NCBI GenBank assembly: GCA_019914945.1
Contig: CM034107.1
Location: 9,982,001-10,046,000, forward strand
Source: Typha latifolia
Lineage: Eukaryota > Streptophyta > Magnoliopsida > Poales > Typhaceae
Direction of reading: 5' to 3'
DNA length: 64,000 nucleotides
The notes below the pieces were generated by a model. The model saw nothing but the letters and a program-made list of their open reading frames with translations, did not search any database and had not been told where the DNA came from. Both the position numbers and the translations under genes were made by a program. This document shows positions 22,501-33,603 of this stretch, one piece after another. Numbering within the stretch: position 1 is the first letter of the stretch; each line of letters starts with the position of its first letter.

Positions 22501-24088
22501 CCTGTTTGTGTTTGTCGACCTCTATTTAAATTTCTAATTGTAAAAAATGTTATAAAATATTTGAAAGTTTATTTACCTTTTTCCTTGTTCTAGCCTAATA
22601 ATCATTTATTTAATTGACTATAAGCTGCCTCATTGCATCTTGCTATGTCATTTGCTTATTATGTCATATTGTTATATTTCCCTCTATAGATAATGTCCTA
22701 TGCAGTATGTTTTGTTGTTATCAAGTTCCGAGTCAATATTGCAGCAGATGCTTGAGAAAGTATGGATGTGTCTTGTAGGCAAGTTATAAGCCTCACTTAA
22801 GCCATATTACTAAATCTCTTCCTGAAATTGATAGCTAGCATAATCATAAGATAAATCAAGATTATTGTATGCAACTTCTCTAAAGGTCTGGTCGACCAAC
22901 CTTAAAAGGTGTTGTCAGAATCTATCATACTTAGTTGGAACTTTCTAATAAAAAGGATAAAAAGTTTGACATTCTAGTCAACAGTATTACATACATTATT
23001 GACTTGAAAGACAAAAAAGAATGATATCTAAATCTGCACCAAAATTTTCTTGAGAAAGAGAGAACATTATCTCTTTTTTTTATTTCCACTCCATTAGTAT
23101 GGATTACTTCAAAATCAGGCGCATAAGTTGTTAATATGACAGTCAGACTGAGACGGACATAAGTGTGTCATTCACTGTTTAGCCTCTGATCTTGAAATTT
23201 TGATCTCAAATCCTGATTTGGAAAGCTCATATAAAAATCAATTCTCAAAGCTGTTCCAAAATTCTGACCTGGAATTTGTTGTCATAATTTTATCTGAAAA
23301 TTAGTATTTGTTAGTTCTTGTCTTATTCCATGAATATTGAGATGCAGAATGTTATCTTCTTGCTTCGTGCTAATTCCATTTATAACGTGGAGAAAACTGT
23401 GATAATTTCTGCTATAATGAGTAAATATTATCTATTGAGTGATTTGATATGCTCTTAGTTTGGTTAATTTATTATAATCGAATGCTGATGAAGTGTTCAC
23501 CTGTTGATGTTATCAACTAAATTTTGCAGGTTCAAAATCTAATTGAGAAACCCCAATATGATCATTTGCCATTAATTGAAGCTAGCAGGTTTGTTAGTTA
23601 CACTGTACATTTTCCACTTTTCCTGTTTCCATTAATGGTTGATAAAATATTGATACTAGAAGGTTTGTTGGTTGATACACATAGACTTTGAAATTCTAGT
23701 CTTTGCAATTTACCCCGGGGGATGATAATTAATATCTCAATAGACACTCACTATTGCTTCTATCCAGATACTTTTCTCCCTCCATTGTGAGGATTCATTG
23801 CCGAATGACAAAAGATTTGCATTTCCTTGTGGCTTATTCCCATTAAAAGTGGGAGAAACAAAATTGGTGCTTATCGTTGCTTATTATTGTCATGCTTGAA
23901 TATGCTTGAATATTTCTTCAATATTATTATCTTTTTGTTGATCAAATAACAGGTTGTGCAACATGGACATCATCTCAAAGGTGCAACAGGTCATATGTTT
24001 TGCATTCCATGACAGCAAATTGCTTATGGAAACCTGCCAGGAAGCGAAGAATCTACGGAAGATTGTTACTCTATTTTACTTGGATTAG
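19594..24088 (+). CDS. DprA-like DNA recombination-mediator protein, probably plastid-targeted
   Basis: Six exons: 19594-19800, 21374-21568, 21953-22069, 22166-22315, 23530-23588, 23953-24088, all with GT..AG borders, giving 287 residues. Exon 1 (69 residues) is rich in Ser, Pro and Arg with few acids, like a plastid transit peptide. Exons 3-6 form one Rossmann-like domain of the DprA/LOG type with GFFGTRNMGFMHQ (nucleotide-binding loop), FTSGASGTNAAVIRGALRA and ICFAFHDSKLLMETCQEAKN. Plant databases name this family DNA recombination-mediator protein A after bacterial DprA, which loads RecA on single strands; the plant role is not established as far as I know. The exon 1-2 join is the least certain; an in-frame stop at 21371 limits where exon 2 can begin. 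Confidence 0.85.
20436..20525. repeat. Perfect 45-bp tandem duplication in an intron
   Basis: TCCATAAGGTTTTATAGCGG begins both copies, 20436-20480 and 20481-20525, which look identical. It lies in intron 1 of the DprA-like gene and is therefore a recent duplication. Confidence 0.95.
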
Positions 24089-24929
24089 TCTGGTACTCCT
24101 TTTCTTTGTTCTTTTTATTTATAGACAGGTGGATAAGGTTCTCCAGTTAACTAGCTTCCTTTTATTACCTGGAGCCTTGAGGGAAAGAGATGGATCTTAT
24201 GTAGGAGAAAGAGGTTGTCATCTCTCATTATTTTGATTCGTGAAATAAGATTGGCATTACATGCAGTATTCTTGGTAATATCTGTCTAAATGTCAAAGTT
24301 TCATTTCCCTGAATTGCTTTCTGTTTTTAGTTATCTCTACCCAATGCCACAGCATTGGAATTGATTTATTGAACCTTCTACAACATTTTTTGAGAAGTTG
24401 AACCTTCTACCACATTGTTTAGATATTCCTGAGTTAGTACAGATATCCTTATTCTTATCCCAGAGATAAATCTTGCTTCTATCTCATTTTCAACATGTAT
24501 GTCTTTTAAAATCTCTTGTAATCTGATCCACGACTACATTTATTCTTATGCAACATCTGGAAGTAATTTTTCACTTCAAGTCTCCTAATTTAATTGTATG
24601 AACAGTATCTTTTCTAGTTTCATTTTATGAGAAACTTGATGCCAGATAAAGAATTGAAGTGTATATATAAAGCATCCACATCTGCTAACTGTTCCAATCC
24701 TTATAATTCATTCCATTGTTCTTTTGAGAACTGAGCTTTACACCTAGAACACATGTCCTAAGTTATTCCAGCATTGACTAAAACTTCACAACAAGCATAA
24801 GCTGCCACTGATATAGCCTGCAGTGCTTTCATAGGTATCTTACAAACAAAGAATACAAACCAAAAATTATGTGACCAACTATAAATCCAGCACTCTCCAT
24901 GTATATCCATCACCTACCACTGTGTGTTC
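24089..24929. other. Spacer between convergent genes
   Basis: The DprA-like gene (plus) and the endoglucanase gene (minus) end 841 bases apart, so this holds both 3' UTRs. No further gene is seen. Confidence 0.7.
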
Positions 24930-27658
24930 TCACGGCTTCCATGGTGCTGGTGGAGGGGGCGCCGCAGGAAAGAGTGGTGGCACGGCAGAAAAGATGGTGT
25001 TCTTGTCGACGCCACCACCGCCGCTGCTCGTTAATGCCACAAGAGCCGCTACAAGGCCTGCGTTTCCTACTAGTGTGGGCTCAGTGTAGCTGTAATTAGT
25101 CCGCACGTCTAAGAAGCCATCGAACCGATCCGGTCCGCCGACCATTGCTCCGGTGATCACATTGGGGTTCGGAGACTTGGTGTCACGCCATTTCCACCCT
25201 CCTTTGCATGAATATTTGACCTTGTCGTTTGGGATCGACGCACCGCGGTGGTGGACATGTTTGGGGTAGTTCTTGCCGTAGCCAACCAAGTAGCTCATCT
25301 TTTTCGGGTTGTTACCTAAGACATAGTCAACCTGTTGAGCAAGAAGAACGTGATCAGATCGGAATTATGTCGTGTATACCAAAGGTAGTAGATGTTGTTG
25401 AAACAAGGTAGAGTTTGTATGGAAAACCTGAGACTTGGCAAAGATCCGGAGGTTGTCGACGGAGTAGTAGTTCGGGCCGCAGTATAATCCGGGGACATTG
25501 CCGGCGTCCATATAGTCGGCGTAGAGGGATGCGAGGAATGCAAAGCTTACGGCGTACTGCAGCGGCTGAGGCCGCCCGTGATTCAGTTGGATTAATCCAC
25601 CTGCAAGCAGAATGGTGATCGTTAGCCTTTTTTTTAGTGTTCATAGAGGAATTGAAGACATGCAAGTAACGATTGTTACCTTTGGTCCAGTTGAAGACAT
25701 TGAAGTGCCTAAAGCTCATGCACATAGTGAGGGTAGTGACATTGTGATAGCCTCTCAGACTCTCCTCATAAGGGTACCCTGGATTCAAGAACATCCTTAG
25801 CCTAGTCAGTAGCAGCTGTGCACCTGGGAGCTTGTTGTCCCAACTGAACACTGCGAAGTCCAGGATGTTCATAAAGGCCTTGGCATTCCTTGGCAATCTT
25901 GGGTCAGTAGCAAATGTGATGTAGCTATTGTTTCCAGTGGCATAGTACATCCATGCAGCACTCCACATATACTCGTCCCAGTAACCTGTGGAATTGTAGA
26001 AGGGCTCAATGTAGGGGTTCCCCCGGGAGTAGGGCGTCCGGTGGCCGCGATCCCTCGCGAAATTGTATGCGAGCGCCGCGCCTTTGATCAACTTCTTGGA
26101 GTAGGTGGCATCGTCACGGAACACGATAGAGGCTGCAGCCAGTGCGGCGGCAATTTCACCGCCCAGGTCGGGGGCGGATGTCGCGGTTTGGACCGGGCGC
26201 GGGTAGTCCATATCTTCTGGCCTCTCCCAGCAGTAGTGGTCGTCCGGTGTGGTCGAGACATTCAGTGCGCCGCCGACCTAAAATTTGTGGGGCGAATTGT
26301 TAAAGACATGATATATATTGTTAATCCGTTATATAATAATTTAAATATTTAAATTCACTAAGGTATGATAGCACTTGATAGTAGATCTATTACCAAACAA
26401 AGATCTCAAATGGCAAACAATGATGAACATATGATAGGAACTTGTAGTCTTTATCACAAATGGTAGAATTTGGGGAAAAAATAGCACACAATTGGCAAAA
26501 AGGAACGATAATCTCAATAATATTACCTGGCTATAGATATGGTTGATAGTGGTAGTAGAGGAGGAATTGAAGGTGAGAAGCAAGTAATTAGTGCCCCACT
26601 TGATGAGCTCTCTCACATGGTCATACTCTCCAATTGCTTTGTACTTGTTGCTGTATTCTATCACCGACCAACTTAGAAGTGTCATGGAGAAGGCCATCGG
26701 AAAATGGAACTTTATGTTGTCGCCGGCATCGTAGTACCCGCCGACGAGCCCACCTTTCACGTCTACCTGCTCGGAGCCATCCTTGAGGCCCGAATCTCGT
26801 CGCCACGGGATGCCGTTGTTCTTTGGAAGGCGACCGGCTATATGTCAAATTATATATAAAAATAAATAAAAATAGGATAGATCAGAACAAATATGTGTTT
26901 TGGTTTTGCATAATCACTCTTTTTTTGGTTTAATTTTTTGGAATTACCTAAACTTGTTTTACATGCAACAATAATCCGGCCTGTGATATATACTGGATTT
27001 GATTAGTTATGTGAAGCAATTATAAACCATCTTGGTTTGCCATGCAAACGGCCCAATACTGTTCATAGTCAAATTTTGAACAACCAAAAAAATTGTCTCT
27101 ATCTTTTCAAAATAGCAAGAATGCTCTGTTAATAGTAATTTACTATCAAGAAAAACCATCAAGCAAATTTAGCTCAAAAAATTAATATTACAAGAGAATT
27201 CGGCAAGCAGAAGAATTAAATTAATAGATCTAAATACAAATATGAAAGGAAGTTTGAAAACAAGTATGTGAATCAAGATGCTTACACTTCTGAGCATTGA
27301 AGAAGAGAAGAGCCTTGTGGAGGGCGTTGGTGTACTCATCCGGCGGCGGCGGCGCCGGCTTCTTCTTCGGTATCGACTTAGCGATAATGATCGGAATTCC
27401 GATCACTATGAACGCGACGAGGATCGTCCAGAAGGCATACCAGAGGAGCTTCCTCTTGCACACAATGCAGCCCAAGTCCACGTACTTCTCCTTCTTCTTG
27501 TTCTCCTGGGGGCCAAGCAGCCAGCTCTGCTGGGTCTCGTCGAGCTGCCGCGAAAGGGCGGCGCGGTCGACGTCCATGTTGCGGCTGTGGTCGTCGGCGG
27601 CCTCGCCGTCGGCGTGGTGGATCTCGAAGGACCCACCCCAATGGTTGGCACTATACAT
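24930..27658 (-). CDS. KOR1: Membrane-anchored endo-1,4-beta-glucanase, KORRIGAN type (GH9A)
   Basis: Acts with cellulose synthase at the plasma membrane, trimming beta-1,4-glucan during cell wall synthesis. Five exons: 27286-27658, 26527-26837, 25680-26277, 25428-25600, 24930-25331, all GT..AG, joining in frame to 618 residues, near the usual 620. N-terminal cytosolic tail with sorting-type motifs LL (47-48) and YVDL (59-62), one membrane segment (71-93) followed by a basic, proline-rich linker, then the GH9 domain. Catalytic-region motifs are complete: DAGD at 161-164, HVHHRG at 510-515, and [20 protein letters not shown] with the acid Glu at 569. The C-terminus is proline-rich, as in this subfamily. 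Several N-glycosylation sites (NVS, NST, NNS, NVT) fit an extracellular catalytic domain. Family assignment is firm; the exact paralogue is not. Confidence 0.95.
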
Positions 27659-28748
27659 ATTTCTTCTTCTTCTCCTTCTTCTTCTTGGTTCAACTCTCTA
27701 TATGTATATCTACTTCACTGCATGGGATTGGGATCAAAATGGCACTTAGAAGAAGACCCACCTCAAGTTGAGGGGATTGGTGGCCACCTTTGTGTTGTAG
27801 ATCAAAAAAGGTGGGTCTTCTCTTTGCCTTTGGTGGGATCTCAGGAGAAGAGGTATGAAATTGGGAGCCTCTTATTGCTCCTTTGGTTGTTCCCTTGTCC
27901 TTTTCATTGGTATTCTTTGGCTGTGGGATATGTAGGATGAGTGGGTTGACTTGGGTGATTAAAATGGAGGAGGTAGGAAGGAGGGTAGTTGGTTTTCCCA
28001 AATGTGGTTTTCTATTTTATAAACTTTAGTCTTATTGCATAAAGTATGCCTCCTCTTTTCCATGTAATTACAATACTTATGAAAAATTTATGAGCTTTTT
28101 ACAACTTAACTACACAATAATAAGTTTACATTCTATTATAATAAAATATGCATCGATTATAGAAAATATATACGCTTTCAATCTTATCGGTTAAAAATAA
28201 CTACAATTAAATTACAAAAACCCTATAGATAAAGATACATATTCCTTCTTTTTCTAAAAGAAACACCAAATAAATTTGGAGACTTATATTTGAAGCAACT
28301 CTAGAGATAAAAGGAAAGAAAAGGGGACATATTAGTCAATTACAAATACACTTTCAAAAAATGGAGGAGTCCAGCTACAAATATGCTAAAGAATAATAAG
28401 AAGAACATTACATGAAAGACAAAAATAGAGGTGTCTTATATGCAAAAGAGAAAAAGAGGCTTCTTTAATTTTCTTTAGTTCTTCCATATGGTGGTTGTTA
28501 TTTAATTTAGTATAGAATTTGGTCTCTTTCAGTGTGCAGCTGTGTCTGGTGATAGATGCGACCTTCACGGGAAGTGCAGATGGGGGAAGGAGGGCTTGAC
28601 TTTGCAAAAAAGACTTGTATTATTTTTAGGTCTTCTTTTGCATGCATTAGGTGGGGAAGGCATATTATATGCAAAGCCATCTGATCTGAGTGGCATGACT
28701 TGGTGAAGGTATAAATGAACAAAGACTAGTCTTCTTTTTTTTTTTTAT
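27659..28748. promoter_or_regulatory. Upstream region of the KORRIGAN gene
   Basis: The first 30 bases upstream of the start are GAA-rich on the minus strand (5' UTR). The rest is AT-rich and I see no other gene or clear box. A segment at about 28500-28700 is less AT-rich, but it has no recognisable product. Confidence 0.4.
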
Positions 28749-29141
28749 GGGAAATTTGCATATAACATTAAGTCTTTTAATAAATTATAATTCGCACCTT
28801 ATATTTTTATTGTTTATAAATTGAGCTCTATAACTTAGCGAATATACGTAGAAAATACTCCGCTTTAGATCTATTAGTTTACTTTAACTAAACCTCTGAA
28901 TTAAATTAACTCTATCAAAAAATTATGAAAATACCTTTAATTAAGTTATACTAGAGACGGTCTAGTCATTTTAAAAATAAGATTATTTAACAAAATATTT
29001 TTCACAGTGTTAGCTCAAATATAATATATAATACTTTTTTATACGTATTCGCTAAATTATAGGGCTCAATTTGCATATAGTGAAAATATAAGATGTAAAC
29101 TACAGTTTTGATCAAAGTAGGGTGTTATATACAAATTTCTC
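28749..29141. mobile_element. Fold-back MITE, family 1, copy 1
   Basis: About 393 bp whose ends are inverted repeats: it starts GGGAAATTTGCATATAACA and ends TGTTATATACAAATTTCTC. The inner arms also match (AAATTGAGCTCTATAACTTAGC on the left; its inverse, with GCTAAATTATAGGGCTCAAT, on the right). It has no coding capacity. Confidence 0.8.
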
Positions 29142-30974
29142 AATATATATATATTATATTTATAATCTTTAATTAGTGTGGAAGCTTCCATATCTTTGTA
29201 TCTTGTTCTTTAGTTAACAGATTGATTGATGAGAGGTTGCTTTGGAGGTTGTGCATTTGGTATTTGGATCCTAGCTAGTTGTAATATATATATAATGTGA
29301 ATGCAAGTATAGTGGGATCATTTAATGCTCTCAATGTGAGGGATTAATTGAATTGAAGTATTAAAGTGTAAGAAACCCAGGATTGTTTAATTCAAGTATT
29401 AGAACTGTACCTATTTGATTCTATTTATTTAAGAGAATTTTAATATAATTGCCAGTGAAAATTTTTAAATCTCTTAATTGAGCATTACATTCTTCAAAAT
29501 ATCATAATTATCGACAAAATTATTGACACGTAAACCTAAATAATCATAGTTAAATTAGAAAATAAATATTTTATTATTGTATAAATTATTTGAAATGGTA
29601 TCAAAGCTATTTAATGTTAATCAGATTATAGTACAAGTAAAAAAATATTGTTTAAGAAGCAATCCAATGTATAAATTACTAGTTTGTAATACATGTGAAT
29701 GCAACTATAGTGGAGTCATTTAATGCTCTCAATGTGGATTAAGTCTGGATGTGTTTTGGGATTAATTGAAGCTTGTTTAAGAAGCCCAAGATTGTTTAAT
29801 TCAAGAATTAAAAATTGCATCTATTTGTGATTTGCAAGTAGATTATATTTAATTTTTTATCTCACTAACATGATTCAAAACTCATGCTGTTTAGCCAGTG
29901 GAATATTGTTCAAAGCATGATATATTGTCAATAGGAGTGTTCTTGAATTCGAATCTCGACGACATCGATTTAACTAAAATATTATTAAGTTTTTATAATT
30001 ATACTTAGACTCATTAACCATTACTTAATTTTACATAGATAGCCTAATTTACTTTTTCTAACACATTAAACATCCAAAATATCCTATCAATTAGTTTTTT
30101 TTTTAATCAAAGAATATTATGTGACAGTTAAAGGATCAATTTTAGGCTCTCTATAAACTATTTTATTTTTAGTTTCATTTTAGAAAAAATTTAAAAGTAA
30201 AATAGTCATTTGATGTTTTTTATTAGGTATAATTATTATTACACAAAAACAGTTGAGATATTAGATATTTAAAAGTTCAAATTATTATAAATAAATAAAT
30301 AAGTGAAAATGAGCTATATAACTGAGAAGTATAGGCATATAACTTTTGCAAACAAGGAATACATATAAAAGGAAAAATTACTACTAAAATTGAACAACTT
30401 ATATATGAAGTGGCTCTTATTTGCAAGTAATATAGCTTTTAATATTTGCTATAATTATTGTAACAAAGTGGAAATTAAAGATCACTATTTTTCTATATTT
30501 GTACATGTAAAAAAAAATGGAAAAATTATTATAATTTATCCCTTGTCATTTGACATGATCTTAACTTACCTCTATATACTTCAAATTAATCACATAACTT
30601 TTATGCAATCAAAACTAAATTGTAATTATTAGTCAATCTTTAATTGGGACATAAAAAGATATATTAATTTAATTATTTGATTTTGGTGGAAAATATTAGT
30701 GTCGATGAAACACTATTAATTTTGATTGAAAAAAAATCTAATAAGTAATTTTAAAATACAGTGGGCTAAGTTAAAATTAAACTAAACCACAAAGAAGGTA
30801 AATTGTAATTTAAAAGATAATTGAAGAAATCACCAATTTCTCCAAATGAACCATTTTTTTTTAAAATTATCTTTATAATTGAACACTCTCTTTTGAACTT
30901 GACCTCTAAGCCATTTTCTCAATATCTTATATAAATATTTAATATCATTGGATTAGAAAAAATAGAGATTTTTA
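29142..30974. other. AT-rich intergenic DNA with a possible SINE remnant
   Basis: No protein gene. At about 29893-29955 TTAGCCAGTGG resembles a Pol III A box, and AATTCGAATCTC about 50 bases later resembles a B box, followed by a T-rich stretch near 30100. This could be a decayed SINE. Two short related segments (TGAATGCAAGTATAGTGGGATCATTTAATG at about 29300 and a similar one near 29695) are also repeated here. Confidence 0.35.
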
Positions 30975-31490
30975 GAAATTATACCTTATTTTTTTTTATC
31001 TATTTTGTGATTTACATTCTGTTTTTGAGGATTATATAACCCCATCCCTATTTTTTTTCTTATAATTTTTATTTAATACCCCAGGTTAATTTACATGGTA
31101 CTACAAAAAATTTATTTCGTTATAATATATAAAATAATTTATAAATATCTAAATTAATCATATTTTATTCATCCTTTTTTCTCTTCTAGAAAAGAAGAAG
31201 ACGAAGAAAGAAGAAAATGAGGTAGAGGCGGAGGGGGAACATGAGCGAAGATGGTGGCGCCGGCGACAGACTGTGCAGGAGGTAGGCAGGGAAGATGGTG
31301 TAGGGATATAGAAAGTGAGAGGAATGGTGATGATGTTTTAGTAACTTGATCAACATTAGTTAGTCAAAATAACGTCAATGTGTTAAATAAGAATTATAGG
31401 AAAAAAATGAGAGGTCAAATTACAAAATACTTAAAGACAGAATGTGAATTATAAAATAGATAAAAAGTAGTTTGCGATTTATAAAATTCC
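30975..31490. mobile_element. Fold-back MITE, family 2, copy 1
   Basis: About 515 bp with long inverted arms of about 110 bp. The left arm has TTTATCTATTTTGTGATTTACATTCTG; the right arm carries its inverse with CAGAATGTGAATTATAAAATAGATAAA. The centre (31185-31330) is GA-rich and more GC-rich, unlike the arms. Confidence 0.75.
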
Positions 31491-32050
31491 TTAGAAAATA
31501 CAGCCTAAGATTTTCTATCTCTACTCGGTAGAAATAAAAATATAACTTAGAAAAATAGCAGAGTGATAGCTACGCTATCTTTACAAAACGATTTGCCAAT
31601 TAATTCCACTTTATAATCACAAAATGCAAAAAAATAAGGTGCGGTGGAACTTGTGTAATTATGGGAAGGCCTGATTTATAAAATGGAATTATCTTACAAA
31701 TCCGTCCTATATTTAGCCTTCTCTTGCTAAAATGGTCAACGCTCAAAACCCAACAACCCTGTAGGTGTCGGTGGCCAAAATTAGTCAAAACACATGGAGA
31801 TCTAATTATGAGATGGAGTTCTTCAAACGCTGGCGAGAAGTTGGCATCAAATTATGTGGACTATTTAGTCAAAAGACATTTCACCAATCAAAGAACAACC
31901 TAAAAATTAAAAAAGAAATGAAAGGGAGTTAGTAAAGTCTTTTATTTTTATTAAAAGAATTACAAGAAGTAGTAATAAGAAAAGGCTATGAGATCTTTTT
32001 TTTTTCCATCCTTGTAGTTGATTTATTATCTAGAGCGATCATCCCTGTAA
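31491..32050. other. Intergenic, nothing recognised
   Basis: AT-rich sequence without a long or motif-bearing frame on either strand. Confidence 0.5.
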
Positions 32051-33150
32051 TGTTTTTTTGAAAGAAAGTCGTAGACTGATTATATTATTCTTTTCAATAT
32101 ACCGACTACAACTTGATATAAAGGATGATAAGGAGAAATAGAACAAGAGCCCTAGAAGTAAGCTCTACACTTGGTTATAGTACAGACTGAACAACAGTTA
32201 ATGTAGGTATTATAACAAGAACTCAAGTACAGTAAAAATAGAAGAGATAGAACAAAGCTCTAATAACAAGCCTCTCGTTTAGCCAACTAGCAACACTACA
32301 GGCAGAACAACATGAGTTTTGAGAAGCTAAGCACCCAACTAAGAAGCAAGCTTCGACAGGATACAAGCACGCTAGTGACGAAGTCCCATGAATTTAATGA
32401 AACACCTGAAAATCCCATTTGGGTAGACCTGTGAACCCAAGAACACGGAAGAGCAAGTATCTATTGCCTATTACATCTCATTGCATCCACACAGATCTAA
32501 TTCAAAAAAATAAATGGCCCAAAATAGGAAGAAACATGGCAGATGCTAGCTTCGACGGTGATGAAAGTTAAGTGAGGCGAGTCAAAACGTAATGATTGAG
32601 GCCGAGGTGAGACAAGGCAAGGCAAGGCCCGGTAATGGAAGTTGAGGCGAGGCAAGGCAATGTTGCAGCATCGAAGGCCGAGGCGACACAAGTCGAGGCA
32701 TTAGCGCGGCGATAGAGGCCATGGTGAAATGTGGCGAGGCACAGTGATGGAGGCCTAGGCGCGGCGACAGAGATAGCAAGGAACAGACTAGTAGAGAGCG
32801 AGGCCGACTAGATTCGCAGTCTTTAGCTCCAACTATGGTGACTCAGAGGTCGAGGAGGGGATTAGGCAGGTACCACAGTGCTTAGACAGCGGCGACGGTC
32901 GATGACAACGTGGATGAGGGGTAGCAAGGAATGGACGGGTAAAGAGGAAGGGGAAAGACTCGAGAGAGGAAGAGAGAGGGGGAAGAAGAGAGAAAGGGAG
33001 GAGAGAACCCACTAGGGGAGAGGAAAACCCTTCGCTAGGTGGAGGGGAGAGAGGAGGCAAGTCGTCGAAGGCGGCGAGAAGAACCACCGGAGACGGGGAA
33101 GGCTCTCTTGGCGAGGGGAGAAAAGCCAAACCCTAGCAAAGCGCTCTTAT
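32051..33150 (-). other. Possible retroposed transcript, unknown type
   Basis: Read on the minus strand, this 1.1-kb block starts near an AAACCCTA-containing, pyrimidine-rich stretch like a plant 5' UTR. It passes through a GC-richer part, then a region with degenerate repeats of the type GCCTTGCCTTGCCTCGCC (32560-32780), and ends TTTCTTTCAAAAAAA at about 32053-32065. An A tail at one end and a leader-like sequence at the other suggest reverse transcription of an RNA. No product is recognisable and I found no target duplication. Confidence 0.35.
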
Positions 33151-33238
33151 AATTTGGTATGCAAATAATACCCTCCTTTTTTAAGCTAGAAATTTCTACA
33201 ACTTGAAATCTCAACATATTATTTTGTTTTCTTTTTTT

Positions 33239-33603
33239 AAAAAATTTATATATAACATCTTCTTTTTTTAAAATTATAGTTTACATCCTACATCTTTATT
33301 ATTTACAAATAGAGCCCTAAGATTTAGCGAATACGTGTAGAAAACACTATGGGTTAGATTTAAACTAACACAATGAGAATATTCCGTTAAGTAGAAAAGT
33401 TTTATTTCTAAAATTACTAAAATGCCCTTAGTATGACCAGGTTGAGGGTATTTTCATAATTATTTTGTATATTTAACTTAACCCAGATATTTAATTAAGT
33501 TTAATTAAACATCAGAATTATAGAGCTTAATTTATAAATAATAAATATATAGGGTATAAACTATAATTTTATTAAAAGTCAGAGTGTTATATGCAAATTT
33601 TCC
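33239..33603. mobile_element. Fold-back MITE, family 1, copy 2
   Basis: About 365 bp. It shares with 28749-29141 the ends (ATATAACA near the left, GTGTTATATGCAAATTTTCC at the right) and the arm motif GATTTAGCGAATACGTGTAGAAAA. The inverted arms are less complete than in copy 1. Confidence 0.75.

Noticed and set aside
27278..27940. Open frame of 220 residues on the plus strand
   Set aside because: It is antisense to exon 1 and the 5' UTR of the KORRIGAN gene, whose minus-strand reading has clear family motifs.
28500..28730. Possible microRNA precursor upstream of KORRIGAN
   Set aside because: I could not find a long matching arm or a known mature sequence.
29890..29960. Possible tRNA gene (A and B box-like motifs)
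   Set aside because: No cloverleaf can be drawn and the boxes are about 50 bases apart; at best a decayed SINE.
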